Positions 8,272-17,082 of a stretch of DNA of 64,000 bases are shown here, in pieces (within the stretch, counting starts at the first letter, position 1; the number at the start of each line of letters is the position of its first letter). This DNA comes from a virus. The stretch is from IMG/VR virus record IMGVR_UViG_3300005529_000024, positions 110,396 through 174,395 of that record; one strand, given 5' to 3'. The notes under the pieces are model-generated. The model was not told where the DNA came from and searched no databases. It saw only the letters and a list, made by a program, of their open reading frames with translations. The position numbers and the translations under genes are program-made.

Positions 8272-8798
8272 TATTCTTTACGAGCGATACACATTTTTAT
8301 CATAAGAATGTAATCAGATACTCTAATCGTCCGTTTTCCTCAGTAGAAGAGATGAATGAGGCACTGATCGAAAAGTGGAACTCTACTGTATCTGTTAAGG
8401 ATGAAGTGTATCACCTTGGCGATGTGTCTTTCTCCAGTCTAGGTAATACTCTTTCTATCTTGGATAGATTGAATGGTAGAAAGAAACTGATCCTGGGCAA
8501 CCATGATAGAACTCTTTCAAAGAAATCTGATTTCAAGTCGAGGTTCGAGTGGATCAAAGATTATTATCTTCTTAAAGTCAATGATCCGGATGCGCCTGAT
8601 GGCGTTCAGCAAATAGTTCTTTTCCACTATGCGCTTAGGACTTGGGAAAAGATACACTATGGATCTTGGAATCTTTTTGGTCATAGCCATGGTACTCTAC
8701 CCGATAATATATACCTTAAGGCTATGGATGTTGGCGTAGATTGTAATAATTATAAACCTATAAGCTATGAGAGAGTAAAAGATATTATGCGTGTGTGA
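8268..8798 (+). CDS. Calcineurin-like metallophosphoesterase
   Basis: 176 residues with all motifs of the small phage phosphoesterases: SDTHFYHKN at the N-terminus, HLGDVSF, ILGNHDR, FHYALRTW and FGHSHG. These bind two metals and hydrolyse phosphomonoesters or diesters; the substrate of this subfamily is unknown. Its last codons overlap the 5' strand of the structured RNA that follows. Confidence 0.85.
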   Translation: MIFFTSDTHFYHKNVIRYSNRPFSSVEEMNEALIEKWNSTVSVKDEVYHLGDVSFSSLGNTLSILDRLNGRKKLILGNHDRTLSKKSDFKSRFEWIKDYYLLKVNDPDAPDGVQQIVLFHYALRTWEKIHYGSWNLFGHSHGTLPDNIYLKAMDVGVDCNNYKPISYERVKDIMRV

Positions 8799-8944
8799 GT
8801 CTCCTGGGCTACAGGACAGTGCATTACGAAATAGAAGTAATGAGCACACTAGTCCAAAGTAAGGATAAAGACAAGAGGCGTTATTGTTGGCCTAGCTACG
8901 GCAGAGCGTAAGAGGCCCTTGAGGGTAGCGCGTCCCTCTCACAC
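8791..8944 (+). ncRNA. Structured RNA of unknown class
   Basis: A 154-nt element closed by GTGTGAG (8793-8799) / CTCACAC (8938-8944). Inside are GGAC/GTCC (8814-8817 with 8851-8854) enclosing a hairpin GTGC-ATTAC / GTAAT-GA-GCAC, a hairpin AGGC/GCCT near 8875-8892, GGCCT/AGGCC enclosing GCT-ACGGCAG-AGC, and GAGGG/CCCTC (8921-8938). The density of nested complementarity and the lack of a reading frame argue for a functional RNA. No own promoter is seen, so it may be processed from the transcript or act as a leader for the gene at 8974. I could not match it to RNase P, 6S, tmRNA or group I intron motifs. Confidence 0.55.
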
Positions 8945-8973
8945 TTATATATAAGCAAAATAGGAGATTAAAG

Positions 8974-9216
8974 ATGAAATTTATTCTTGAGGAAGATAAA
9001 GAAGATCAGATTCTTTTAAAGCTTGTGAGGTATGGTGATAGTATTGGACTTGTAGCTTCTAGAAAGGGTGATTTGGACTGGTATATCCTTTTCATCAGTA
9101 ATGATGGTACTCTATTTCTTCCTAAAGAGCTTGATGAGGGTTTAGGATTCCGGCTTGACGAAAAAGGCCGTATTAAGGTAGTTGATAAGTGGAGTGAGAC
9201 GAAAACTAATCCTTGA
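8974..9216 (+). CDS. Small acidic hypothetical protein
   Basis: 80 residues, beta-rich (LVRYGDSIGLVASRKG then WYILFISNDGTLFLP). Start has TAGGAG upstream. Its end overlaps the -35 box of the next promoter. No family recognised. Confidence 0.55.
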   Translation: MKFILEEDKEDQILLKLVRYGDSIGLVASRKGDLDWYILFISNDGTLFLPKELDEGLGFRLDEKGRIKVVDKWSETKTNP

Positions 9217-9240
9217 CAAAATAAATAATACTGCTATAAT
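9213..9240 (+). promoter_or_regulatory. sigma70-type promoter
   Basis: TTGACA 9213-9218, TATAAT 9235-9240, spacer 16 bp with the recurring spacer text AAATAAATAATACTGC. It drives the gene at 9290. Confidence 0.85.
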
Positions 9241-9289
9241 TATCTATGAATAGGGTGAACAGGTTTAAACTCTAAACATGGAGGTTAAA

Positions 9290-9688
9290 ATGCTGGTATC
9301 TTATACGATTAAACTCAATAGAGATGGTCTCAGCAAAGACGATTTTATTCTAGCTATCAAACATTTACGTAACTATATTACTGGTCTGTCTCTTGCGGTT
9401 TCTAAACAGGCTGTTGAAGAGGTTCTTCAGAATGGTCAAACTGTTATCACCAATGAAGAATCTCCGGTTCTCTTCGACAATACCGATTATGGCAAGAGGA
9501 ATCGTGATACTCTGCGTGGTTCTGCGCTTGCTGCTCTGGAACTTATGGGCTTTTCAATCGCATCCCATAATCCGAAGCTTACCGATACTATTGATTCTCT
9601 TAAGCGCACTGTCCATACAGCGATTGAAAATGGAGAATATTCATTGGCGATTTCATTAATCAACGTTCTTATCGAGAATTCCAAATGA
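9290..9688 (+). CDS. Hypothetical protein
   Basis: 132 residues beginning MLVSYTIKLN; start chosen because GGAGG lies directly before it. Mixed alpha/beta with no motif I can place. Overlaps the next gene by ATGA, so translation is probably coupled. Confidence 0.6.
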   Translation: MLVSYTIKLNRDGLSKDDFILAIKHLRNYITGLSLAVSKQAVEEVLQNGQTVITNEESPVLFDNTDYGKRNRDTLRGSALAALELMGFSIASHNPKLTDTIDSLKRTVHTAIENGEYSLAISLINVLIENSK

Positions 9689-10056
9689 TTACAAGGGTTT
9701 CTATACCTGTAACTGGCTGTTACGATGACGAATTAGTGTTTTTTAGCTTATATTTTGAGGGTCATCGATCCCCTTGTAAAAAGGATGTCTTGGATGTCCT
9801 CAAAGATACCATTGATACTTATTCAGATCTTCCAGAAGCTGTTGTTTCTTTCGAGATGAGTAAGGAAGCTTATGAAATCACACAGTCTGTACATGACTGG
9901 CAATATGTCAACGATCATTCCATTGTTGAGACAAACACATTTGTAGAACATCCTAAATGGGGTCGTCAACCCTATTCCTGGCGTATTCTCGATATCCATA
10001 ATCTAGACAGGCTCACAATTCGTCGTCTCAACAAGGAGTTGGGCCGGGAAGATTAG
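9685..10056 (+). CDS. Hypothetical protein
   Basis: 123 residues, starting MITRVSIPVTGCYDDELVFF, acidic N-terminal half and a basic tail (RRLNKELGRED). ATGA overlap with the upstream gene. No recognised domain. Ends just before the packaging-block promoter-like element. Confidence 0.55.
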   Translation: MITRVSIPVTGCYDDELVFFSLYFEGHRSPCKKDVLDVLKDTIDTYSDLPEAVVSFEMSKEAYEITQSVHDWQYVNDHSIVETNTFVEHPKWGRQPYSWRILDIHNLDRLTIRRLNKELGRED

Positions 10057-10066
10057 AAATCCTTAT

Positions 10067-10092
10067 CCTACCTTTTGCTTTTTCGCGTCTTG
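10067..10092 (+). promoter_or_regulatory. Bipartite element CCTA-N14-GCGTCTTG, copy 1
   Basis: CCTA at 10067-10070 and GCGTCTTG at 10085-10092, exactly 14 bp apart. It sits in a 77-bp gap before the block that leads to terminase and portal. The same element with the same spacing occurs four more times, always between genes, so it behaves like a phage-specific promoter. The assignment is inference from position and repetition. Confidence 0.6.
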
Positions 10093-10133
10093 CCTACTAA
10101 AGATCCAAATTAATAAAAACTAAGGAAAATAAT

Positions 10134-10490
10134 ATGAAATCCTGCATCTTTACTGATAATGATGCTGTTAACTCTCTGTTTTCATTAGAGAATCAGAAAT
10201 TGTGCCCATGTGATGGTATGATTATGTTCCGAAGGCGTAATTATCTGGCTACCCGTCCGGATGTACGAGCTAAGTATGGGTTTGATTTACTGGTCTGTAA
10301 CGCACATTCTAACCTTCTCAAGGAAATTGAGCCACAGCTTACTCTTGAGCAGTTTATACGACAAATTGGGCCAAATTACGAGGCTTTATGCCCATCCTGC
10401 AATATGTGGGTGGTTCTGGACCATTTTAAGTTTAATACCCATGGTACAGGTCGTAGTGGTATTTGTCGATTGAGCGACAACGATGTTTAA
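10134..10490 (+). CDS. Hypothetical zinc-binding protein
   Basis: 118 residues with two cysteine pairs: LCPCDGM (about residue 24) and LCPSCNMWVV (about residue 84), which could form one zinc ribbon. AAGGAAA precedes the start. First gene after bipartite element 1. Function unknown. Confidence 0.55.
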   Translation: MKSCIFTDNDAVNSLFSLENQKLCPCDGMIMFRRRNYLATRPDVRAKYGFDLLVCNAHSNLLKEIEPQLTLEQFIRQIGPNYEALCPSCNMWVVLDHFKFNTHGTGRSGICRLSDNDV

Positions 10491-10522
10491 TCCTGCCTTT
10501 ATTCCTGTTTTTATCGGTGAGT

Positions 10523-12124
10523 ATGAAAAATAAATTAACAAAGTCTCAGAAAAGAATTTTATCCATATACATAAAGCTTTCTAAAAAGAATGGCGTCTAT
10601 CCATCCAGATCTGAACTTCTGCGCGAGGGTGTGAGCCGTGATCAAGTACGTTCTGCATTCGGGTCTTTGTCTCAATTAAAGAACGTGGCGTTTACTACAT
10701 ATCCGGATGTCTTTAAGGGCATTATCGATGAAACCTTGGTATCAGATGATGCGATCCAAAATTTAAAACAAGAAGTAAGGGGTTATAATAAATTTGTTAT
10801 AACCACAGCAATTGGTGGTGGTAAAGTTCATTCCAAGTTTCATTCGAGTCTGAAAAAGTATTGCGAGTTAAACAATGCAAAGCTCTTGATTCTGATGGCT
10901 GAAGATCCGGCATCGATCAGGAAATTTAAGATTCCAAATGGTCTTGAAGAAGAGCAGTTTGTTTTCTCTGATATCAAATTAAATTCAAATATCTTCATCT
11001 CTACAATTAAATTATCTGCTAAGCAAATCGATCCTATGACTGGATTGTCCAGGTTAGGAAAGCGCGAGGGATCGTTTATTTATGCATCTCCGAAGCAACG
11101 ATTAGTCTTCGTCCCGATAGGCTCTACTCTTCCTCACGCGATCATGACTACAGGAGCTATCACTCTCCCTGATTATCAGACTGAGCATTACATGAGCGAG
11201 CGTACAGCTTGGATTGCAAAACAAGACCATGTAATGGGCGCTGTAATTGTCGAGGTCGAGGATGAGGAGATCTACCACTTTAGACAGATTCAAGCAGAAA
11301 AGAATGGATCTTTTATAGATCTTGGGAAACAATACACAGAGAATGGCGTTATTGATGTAAGACCATCTGCGTTCATTCTTGGTGATTGGCATTCTGGTGA
11401 AACCGATCCAACAGCGAAAACTTCTTGGAAAGAAGTTGTTGATGCTGTAAAACCCAGAATCCTCGTTCTTCATGATGCTTTCAATGGTAAATCAATAAAT
11501 CATCATGAGAAGGGTCGTAAGATCAAGCGAGCGAAATTTTATCGTGATAATTTACTGTCGCTTAAAGATGAACTTAAAAAGTTTGCTGAAGATTTAAACG
11601 AACTGTCAACATGGGCTGATCAGGTAGTGATAGTTAAATCAAATCATGATGAGTTCTTAGAAGAGATTCTAGAAGATGGTCGGTATATAAACGATCCGAT
11701 AAACTTCGAAATTTGTACGAAACTAGCTTTAGCTATGCTGAATGGTTCATCACCATTACGAATTGGTGCTGAGATATCAGGCTTGTCAGCGACTAATATA
11801 GTGTGGCTCAAAAGGGATGATGATTTTGAAATCGCTCGTATCCAGTTAGGGGCACATGGAGATAAGGGGCCAAATGGAGCGAGAGGGAGTATAAAGAATC
11901 TTGAGTCATCCTATGGTAATTGTGTAATTGGTCACTCACATTCTCCTGGTATTCTAAGAGGATGCTGGCAAGTTGGAACAAGTAGTCTTTTTAATTTGGG
12001 ATATAACGTTGGTCCGTCATCCTGGTTGCATACAAGCTGTCTGTTGTACCATACAGGAGCACGTCAGTTAATACATTCTATTGAAGGTAGATGGAGATCT
12101 AAAAATGGAAATAAAGCTAGTTAA
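10523..12124 (+). CDS. Metallophosphoesterase with N-terminal helix-turn-helix
   Basis: 533 residues. Residues 1-55 (SQKRILSIYIKLSKKNGVYP, then RSELLREGVSRDQVRSAFG) form a winged-helix-like DNA-binding domain. The C-terminal half carries the calcineurin-like set: ILGDWHSGE, LHDAFNG, KSNHDEFLEE, LGAHGDKG and IGHSHSPG. The combination of DNA-binding domain and nuclease-type phosphoesterase suggests a DNA-acting enzyme. Size and layout are reminiscent of the phage T5 A1 protein, but I cannot confirm homology. ATG at 10523 is preferred because an earlier in-frame start lies within the upstream gene. Confidence 0.75.
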   Translation: MKNKLTKSQKRILSIYIKLSKKNGVYPSRSELLREGVSRDQVRSAFGSLSQLKNVAFTTYPDVFKGIIDETLVSDDAIQNLKQEVRGYNKFVITTAIGGGKVHSKFHSSLKKYCELNNAKLLILMAEDPASIRKFKIPNGLEEEQFVFSDIKLNSNIFISTIKLSAKQIDPMTGLSRLGKREGSFIYASPKQRLVFVPIGSTLPHAIMTTGAITLPDYQTEHYMSERTAWIAKQDHVMGAVIVEVEDEEIYHFRQIQAEKNGSFIDLGKQYTENGVIDVRPSAFILGDWHSGETDPTAKTSWKEVVDAVKPRILVLHDAFNGKSINHHEKGRKIKRAKFYRDNLLSLKDELKKFAEDLNELSTWADQVVIVKSNHDEFLEEILEDGRYINDPINFEICTKLALAMLNGSSPLRIGAEISGLSATNIVWLKRDDDFEIARIQLGAHGDKGPNGARGSIKNLESSYGNCVIGHSHSPGILRGCWQVGTSSLFNLGYNVGPSSWLHTSCLLYHTGARQLIHSIEGRWRSKNGNKAS

Positions 12125-12425
12125 GCAGTTTAAGCGAGGTCCGTATATCATAAAGCACGAAATCTGGAGCTTAGATGGTAATCCGGATACATTTATGAAG
12201 GCCGCGTATTCAGTTGATGGCGTATATATTGGTCTTACAAAAGATGCACATCATCTTTATAAAACTTTTGGCATAGAAGAGTTTTATGGGCGCACACCTC
12301 AATCTGTAGTATGTACCATCGGCTATTCACCTAAAAATAAGAAATGGTATGGGTGGAGCCATAGAGCTATTCATGGATTCAAGACAAAACGTGCGGCTAT
12401 AAATTTTGCAGAGAAGGTATCTTAG
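12105..12425 (+). CDS. Hypothetical protein
   Basis: 106 residues beginning MEIKLVKQFKRGPYIIKHE and ending FKTKRAAINFAEKVS. It contains IGYSPKNKKWYGWSHRAIHG, a stretch I have seen in small phage proteins of unknown role. The start overlaps the end of the phosphoesterase gene by 20 nt. Confidence 0.6.
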   Translation: MEIKLVKQFKRGPYIIKHEIWSLDGNPDTFMKAAYSVDGVYIGLTKDAHHLYKTFGIEEFYGRTPQSVVCTIGYSPKNKKWYGWSHRAIHGFKTKRAAINFAEKVS

Positions 12426-12435
12426 GAGAATACGG

Positions 12436-12627
12436 ATGTTAGATGATAGCGAGGGCGAGTATCCTCCAGGACATCCTAAAGCTCAAGTTTTGGGGTGTAT
12501 GTGTGATCCAATAAAGAATCGTTGTGGCGTTGGAAGTAGATTATTTCCAGGAGCATTTTTTCGGGTCACAACATGGATAATATCAAAAGATTGTCCAATT
12601 CATCGTTTAAGTAAGGAAGAAGTATGA
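12436..12627 (+). CDS. Small hypothetical protein (C-rich)
   Basis: 63 residues, MLDDSEGEYPPGHPKAQVLG followed by CMCDPIKNRCG and CPIH, four cysteines that could bind zinc. TAGGAG upstream of the ATG; ATGA overlap with the next gene. Confidence 0.55.
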   Translation: MLDDSEGEYPPGHPKAQVLGCMCDPIKNRCGVGSRLFPGAFFRVTTWIISKDCPIHRLSKEEV

Positions 12628-12872
12628 CGTTTCATGAATATCTGAAAAATCTAGAAACATGCTATGCTCTTTTATTTTTGCGCCGATCTGGTCCTGAAGA
12701 AGCTCCTCTTTGTGTGCTTGGTACAATCATAGTACACGATGACTTCGTTTTAATTCGGGATGTGGACAACAAAGAGTGTGCATATCTATGTACAGAGATT
12801 GTCGGTGTCGCTCGAATGAGTGCGGAAGAATATGAATTAGCTAAAGCAGAAACAGAGGCTTTAGAAGAGTGA
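12624..12872 (+). CDS. Small hypothetical protein
   Basis: 82 residues, with a beta-rich middle (LCVLGTIIVHDDFVLIRDVD) and an acidic helical tail. Overlaps the GTG start of the following endonuclease gene. Not recognised. Confidence 0.55.
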   Translation: MTFHEYLKNLETCYALLFLRRSGPEEAPLCVLGTIIVHDDFVLIRDVDNKECAYLCTEIVGVARMSAEEYELAKAETEALEE

Positions 12873-13465
12873 AGAAATCATCTCGTTCCGGCAAACGTAA
12901 ATGTAAGCGATGTAAGGAGCTTTTTCTCAGGAAGAAGGGTGATCCATTACTCTGTGAGAGATGTAGATTCCATTGCTCCAGATGTGATTCCTTATTAACG
13001 CTGGATGAGATAAAAGATAAACAGACTCATTGTAATAACTGTTCTCAAGAAGTCGCCATAAACAAAGAGAACAATGTCCACAATAAGGATTACGCCTTAT
13101 TAAGAACATACGGCATTACATACAATGAATACCTAAAGTTACTCGAAGATCAAAATGGCCTTTGCTGGATATGCCGAAAACCTCCAATGAATATCTCATT
13201 GAGTGTTGACCATAAGCATGAAGCAGGGGAGAACAAGAAGAATCCTAGAAGAAAGAGACATCGCGTAAGGGGTCTTTTATGCTGGCTGTGCAATACAGCG
13301 TTAAGACATTATTTCGATGATCCAATTCTCCTAAGAAGAGCAGCAGAATATTTGGAAGTTCTACCAGCACAAAAAGTCTTATATCCGGAACACAGAATAT
13401 TAGTAGACAATGGTGGATCTATTCTGCCGAATATTAACCAGAAGGAAAACAGGGATTGTACTTAA
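12869..13465 (+). CDS. Endonuclease VII-like HNH nuclease with N-terminal zinc fingers
   Basis: 198 residues from a GTG start overlapping the upstream TGA; no nearby ATG exists. The first 60 residues contain repeated cysteine pairs (CKRC, CERCRFHCSRC, CNNC). Residues 80-170 carry the recombination endonuclease VII pattern: YGITYNEYLKLLEDQNGLC, WIC, VDHKHE, VRGLLCWLCN and FDDPILLRRAAEYL. Relatives resolve branched DNA or nick during packaging. The position directly upstream of terminase genes fits debranching before packaging. It could alternatively be a homing-type nuclease. Confidence 0.82.
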   Translation: MKKSSRSGKRKCKRCKELFLRKKGDPLLCERCRFHCSRCDSLLTLDEIKDKQTHCNNCSQEVAINKENNVHNKDYALLRTYGITYNEYLKLLEDQNGLCWICRKPPMNISLSVDHKHEAGENKKNPRRKRHRVRGLLCWLCNTALRHYFDDPILLRRAAEYLEVLPAQKVLYPEHRILVDNGGSILPNINQKENRDCT

Positions 13466-13471
13466 CTTAAG

Positions 13472-14197
13472 ATGTCGAAGAACGTGAAAGAAAAAATTAT
13501 ACCTATTGACTCGCATACCCAAGAAAGTTTTAATGCTCGCGTATTACCGTTGTATTTAGCGCGGCGTTCAGGTGTTGATAACTCTATCGAGCTATTTGAT
13601 TTACTAAGTCATATCGTTAATATCGTAGCTCCCAGATCGTTTCCATCTGTATCAGAATTTGATGCAGACGATTTGAAATCAAGAGGTAGAGAGTACCTGT
13701 GGAAGAAGATTAAGAATAATGATCTTCCAGATATAGAATCAGGGTTCTTCAATTATTTCTATGAATGTATTAAGAATGAAATGCTTCGTGAGTTAAAGGG
13801 TATCAATCAGCAGATATTCGAGTCTGGTAACGCTTCTGTTGAATGCCCGTCTATGTCAAAGCTATACACGGTTGATAATGTCGAGAATTACATTACAGCT
13901 TACGAGGTATTGCAGAACCTGTATATGGAGATCGTTGCTGAGATTAGATTCGGGGATAATGAGTTCCTTCTTTGCAAATATATTCTATCTCGCATATTGA
14001 TTTCTGAGGTCATCTCTCCACGTCATATAAAACGTGCTTATGGTATACAAAATTACAAATTCTACGTGGATTATATCCAAGTAAAAATAAAGTCTAAGCT
14101 TTATAAATATAGAGACATATTAACCAAGATGGGTTGCAACATAGCAGAGATCTCCCAACAATATTTATTGGAGCCAGAAAATAATGCGGATCTATGA
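13472..14197 (+). CDS. Candidate sigma-like transcription factor
   Basis: 241 residues. The region DADDLKSRGREYLWKKIKN followed by GFFNYFYECIKNEMLREL has the spacing of sigma region 2 (the DLxQEGxxGLxxA ... FxxYxxxxIxxxIxRxL pattern). The C-terminal part (EVISPRHIKRAYGIQNYKFY) could be a helix-turn-helix. Phages of the T4 and SPO1 kind encode such factors for late genes. The call is by pattern only. If right, it is the natural reader of the CCTA-N14-GCGTCTTG element. No close ribosome site; the upstream gene ends 7 nt before. Confidence 0.4.
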   Translation: MSKNVKEKIIPIDSHTQESFNARVLPLYLARRSGVDNSIELFDLLSHIVNIVAPRSFPSVSEFDADDLKSRGREYLWKKIKNNDLPDIESGFFNYFYECIKNEMLRELKGINQQIFESGNASVECPSMSKLYTVDNVENYITAYEVLQNLYMEIVAEIRFGDNEFLLCKYILSRILISEVISPRHIKRAYGIQNYKFYVDYIQVKIKSKLYKYRDILTKMGCNIAEISQQYLLEPENNADL

Positions 14198-14555
14198 TGA
14201 CGTAAAGATATTCGAAAAATATTCTGGTGGAATTATTGATCCTGTTGAGCTTCTATTGCTGTATTCTTCCCGGATGACTTTACTACCTGAGCTATATGAT
14301 GCTTTGGGTAGAGAGTATGCACTTAGATTCCTGGACATATTCTCTGGTCGTACTATCAGTATCCCGTCTCAGGAAGCGATGAATCGTGATTTACGCGATG
14401 TTGCTATCTTTCTGAGAATTCATAAGAACGATACGCCAGAGCGTAGAAAAGAGATTGCTCAGAAATATGACATCACGTTAGAGAACCTTGATCGTATTTA
14501 CAAGGCAGTAAATGATGTTGTTTCTAATGTTGCTAAATTCAAGTTTAATGGTTAG
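14184..14555 (+). CDS. Hypothetical protein with C-terminal HTH-like segment
   Basis: 123 residues, overlapping the sigma-like gene by 14 nt. The C-terminal stretch ERRKEIAQKYDITLENLDRI resembles a helix-turn-helix. It lies two genes before the large terminase, so a packaging or regulatory role is possible. Confidence 0.55.
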   Translation: MRIYDDVKIFEKYSGGIIDPVELLLLYSSRMTLLPELYDALGREYALRFLDIFSGRTISIPSQEAMNRDLRDVAIFLRIHKNDTPERRKEIAQKYDITLENLDRIYKAVNDVVSNVAKFKFNG

Positions 14556-14561
14556 AGGTTT

Positions 14562-15062
14562 ATGGAAGACGATACTACGCGAGATCTAGATAAAGCTTTA
14601 GATACGATACGAGCTATATGTACAACGAAAGCGACAGAAGCATTAGCCAAAGAAGAAGTTGAGAAGATCCTATCTGACCATCAACTAAAGTTAAAGTTAT
14701 TCATGGCTGCGTTTTCTCTTAAGCGCGTTAATAGTATTATCCGTGTCGCTAAGATGCAGGATTTCATCGAAGAGAAGCTACTTGATCCTGAACGTTGGAA
14801 AAATGCCAGTAATAAAGATTTGCTCAAGCTTCTTGTTAAGCTTAATGACATTGTTGCTCAGAATATGGATTACTTCAGTCAGATTCTTGGCGGTGACACA
14901 CAGTTTGATCCGAATCTATTAGTTGTTCTTCTCGGTGACAAATCCAAAGCAGAGGATAAGGAAAAGACAGTCAAGAGGTTGGAAGATCTTTCTCCTGAAT
15001 CACGAGAGAAGATTCGATCTAAATTTTCTGATTTGCTTGGCTCATTAAAGAATGATGGATGA
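14562..15062 (+). CDS. Hypothetical protein, possible small terminase subunit
   Basis: 166 residues, mostly helical, strongly charged, with VKRLEDLSPESREKIRSKF near the end. It overlaps the large terminase start by 11 nt, the usual location of the small subunit that recognises DNA and stimulates the ATPase. No DNA-binding motif is obvious, so the call rests on position and helix content. Confidence 0.4.
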   Translation: MEDDTTRDLDKALDTIRAICTTKATEALAKEEVEKILSDHQLKLKLFMAAFSLKRVNSIIRVAKMQDFIEEKLLDPERWKNASNKDLLKLLVKLNDIVAQNMDYFSQILGGDTQFDPNLLVVLLGDKSKAEDKEKTVKRLEDLSPESREKIRSKFSDLLGSLKNDG

Positions 15063-17067
15063 TAAAAAACTAACGAAAGAAGAAGAGAACTTACTTAAAA
15101 AATTAAGCGATGACTCTAATAATGACACGAGAGAATTTTTCGATTCGTTATCTCTTCATGAACGTGAAGTTGCCTTACAGATTATCAAAGAGATGGAGAG
15201 TACTGGAAAGTCTGATACCTATGACCTTCTTTGGGAAACAGACTTTGTGCGGAAACCAGCTACTCCAAAAGAGTTTTTAGAAGATCATGCTTATCTAGGT
15301 AAGGATATCACGAGCAAGCTCTATGATCCTTGGAAGGAAGTCTTATGCACAGCGTTGGATGCCAAGAATGAGATCAATGAGTTAGTGTTATCTGGGGCTA
15401 TCGGTATCGGTAAGTCTACTGTGGCGAATGTGGCTATGATGTATAAGCTATATTCGTTGTCTTGTCTTAAAAACCCACAGAAGTACTACCATAAGATGGA
15501 GCACATAACAATCACCTTTGCCTTGTTCAGTGCCACATTGCAGGTGATCTCCAATACAACATTCTCCGATCTTCTCGGTATGTTCAATGCAAGTCCATAT
15601 TTTAACGAGTTCTATAACTCCAAAGACGCAAAGAAAATCGTACTCCAGGATAAGCGCGTTGACGTGAAACTCGGTAGCCAAGAGTTGCACGAACAGGGAT
15701 TGCATGTCTTTGCTTGCGTATTGGATGAAACAAACTACATGCGTCAAGCTGGAGAATATCAGCGAGCATTCAACATCTATAGTCAGTTGATGTCTCGTAT
15801 GAAGTCCCGGTTCATGTACAAAGGTAAAATACCTGGACTCCTCTGTCTCGTTTCGTCTTCGAAGAGTACAGCCGACTATATCGATGACCATATTTCTAAG
15901 GTTAAAAACAATAAGAATGCTTTGGTAAAGAGCTTTCCTATTTGGGTTGTTCGTGGATTTAAGAAGGGCGTTTCATCTGAAGTTTATTGCGGGGATACAT
16001 TCAAGGTTGATTCTGGTGATCAGTTTCATTCACCAAAGATTATTACAGAAGATTCTCCTAGTGTGTCTGGAGAAGAGAATGTAATTGAGATTCCTGTTGA
16101 ATACCATTCTGAGTTTGAACGTGATATCTATACGGCTTTAAGGGATGTTGCTGGTCGATCCAGTCAACCTAATAATCCTCTTATCCCGAATAAACTATTG
16201 ATAGCAGCTTGTAGGGATATCACACGTAAACATCCATTTAGTGTTGAATCAGCTATCATCGATATGTCCGATGAGAGTAAGACCATCCAAGATTATTTCC
16301 TGGTGGATGAACTCTTCGTCCGGGAGTTTGGCAATTATCGGTTAAAAGTCAATCCTAGTACGTTTAGGTACGCTCACATAGATATCGGGTTGAGGGGTCC
16401 AAGTAATGATGGGGACCCTGCTGCTATGTCTGTCGGGCATTATGCTGGTACGAAATCAGTTATAAGATACTTGCCTGATGGTCGGCCTTATAGCATTCCT
16501 GCTGTGCAGATCTATATTGACTTTATGATCCAGATGAAGCCACAGAAGGGATCTAAACTTGATATCTCTAAGATCCTGGAATTCATCTTTTTCCTTGAGA
16601 ACATGGGCATGAATTTCGCTCGTGTTACATATGATACTTTCCAATCTGAGAGCAGTCTACAGACATTACAGAAGCTTAAGATTGAATCAGGGATTCTATC
16701 AACGGTAAGAGATGACCATGCATATCTAGAGCTACGAAGTTGTTATACGGAACAGCGTATAAGCGTTTATGAATATCCTCTGTATGAGGAGGAGTTAGCA
16801 AGGCTTGAGCATACTCCAGCCAAGAAGAAAGTTGACCATCCTCCCAGAGGTAGTAAGGATATAACCGATACCGTTGCTGGTGTCGTTGAAAACATAATCA
16901 TGCACGAGAATACAAGTATTACTGAACGAGAAATTATTGATTCTGAAGAGATGTTAAAACTTCAAGACCTTCAGAACAGAAGAGATAATGAAGACATGTT
17001 CATTCTAAACGATTACGAGCGGAATCTAGGCGAATTCGATGATCGTGAGATGACAGATTTGATATAA
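15052..17067 (+). CDS. terL: Large terminase subunit
   Basis: 671 residues. ATPase domain: Walker A GAIGIGKST (about 115-123), Walker B VFACVLDETNY (about 219-229) with its catalytic glutamate, and a SSS coupling segment (VSSSKS). Nuclease domain: first acidic motif AHIDIGLRG (about 441-449), and a later VTYDTFQSES and DHPPRGSKDITD, as in RNase H-like headful nucleases. This is the motor that pumps DNA through the portal and cuts it. The portal gene follows 15 nt later with a clean ribosome site. Confidence 0.9.
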   Translation: MMDDKKLTKEEENLLKKLSDDSNNDTREFFDSLSLHEREVALQIIKEMESTGKSDTYDLLWETDFVRKPATPKEFLEDHAYLGKDITSKLYDPWKEVLCTALDAKNEINELVLSGAIGIGKSTVANVAMMYKLYSLSCLKNPQKYYHKMEHITITFALFSATLQVISNTTFSDLLGMFNASPYFNEFYNSKDAKKIVLQDKRVDVKLGSQELHEQGLHVFACVLDETNYMRQAGEYQRAFNIYSQLMSRMKSRFMYKGKIPGLLCLVSSSKSTADYIDDHISKVKNNKNALVKSFPIWVVRGFKKGVSSEVYCGDTFKVDSGDQFHSPKIITEDSPSVSGEENVIEIPVEYHSEFERDIYTALRDVAGRSSQPNNPLIPNKLLIAACRDITRKHPFSVESAIIDMSDESKTIQDYFLVDELFVREFGNYRLKVNPSTFRYAHIDIGLRGPSNDGDPAAMSVGHYAGTKSVIRYLPDGRPYSIPAVQIYIDFMIQMKPQKGSKLDISKILEFIFFLENMGMNFARVTYDTFQSESSLQTLQKLKIESGILSTVRDDHAYLELRSCYTEQRISVYEYPLYEEELARLEHTPAKKKVDHPPRGSKDITDTVAGVVENIIMHENTSITEREIIDSEEMLKLQDLQNRRDNEDMFILNDYERNLGEFDDREMTDLI

Positions 17068-17082
17068 ACAAAAGGGATCAAA

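Noticed and set aside
8791-8944. RNase P, tmRNA or group I intron
   Set aside because: Conserved cores of these RNAs (for example GAGGAAAGUCC of RNase P, or P7 elements) are absent.
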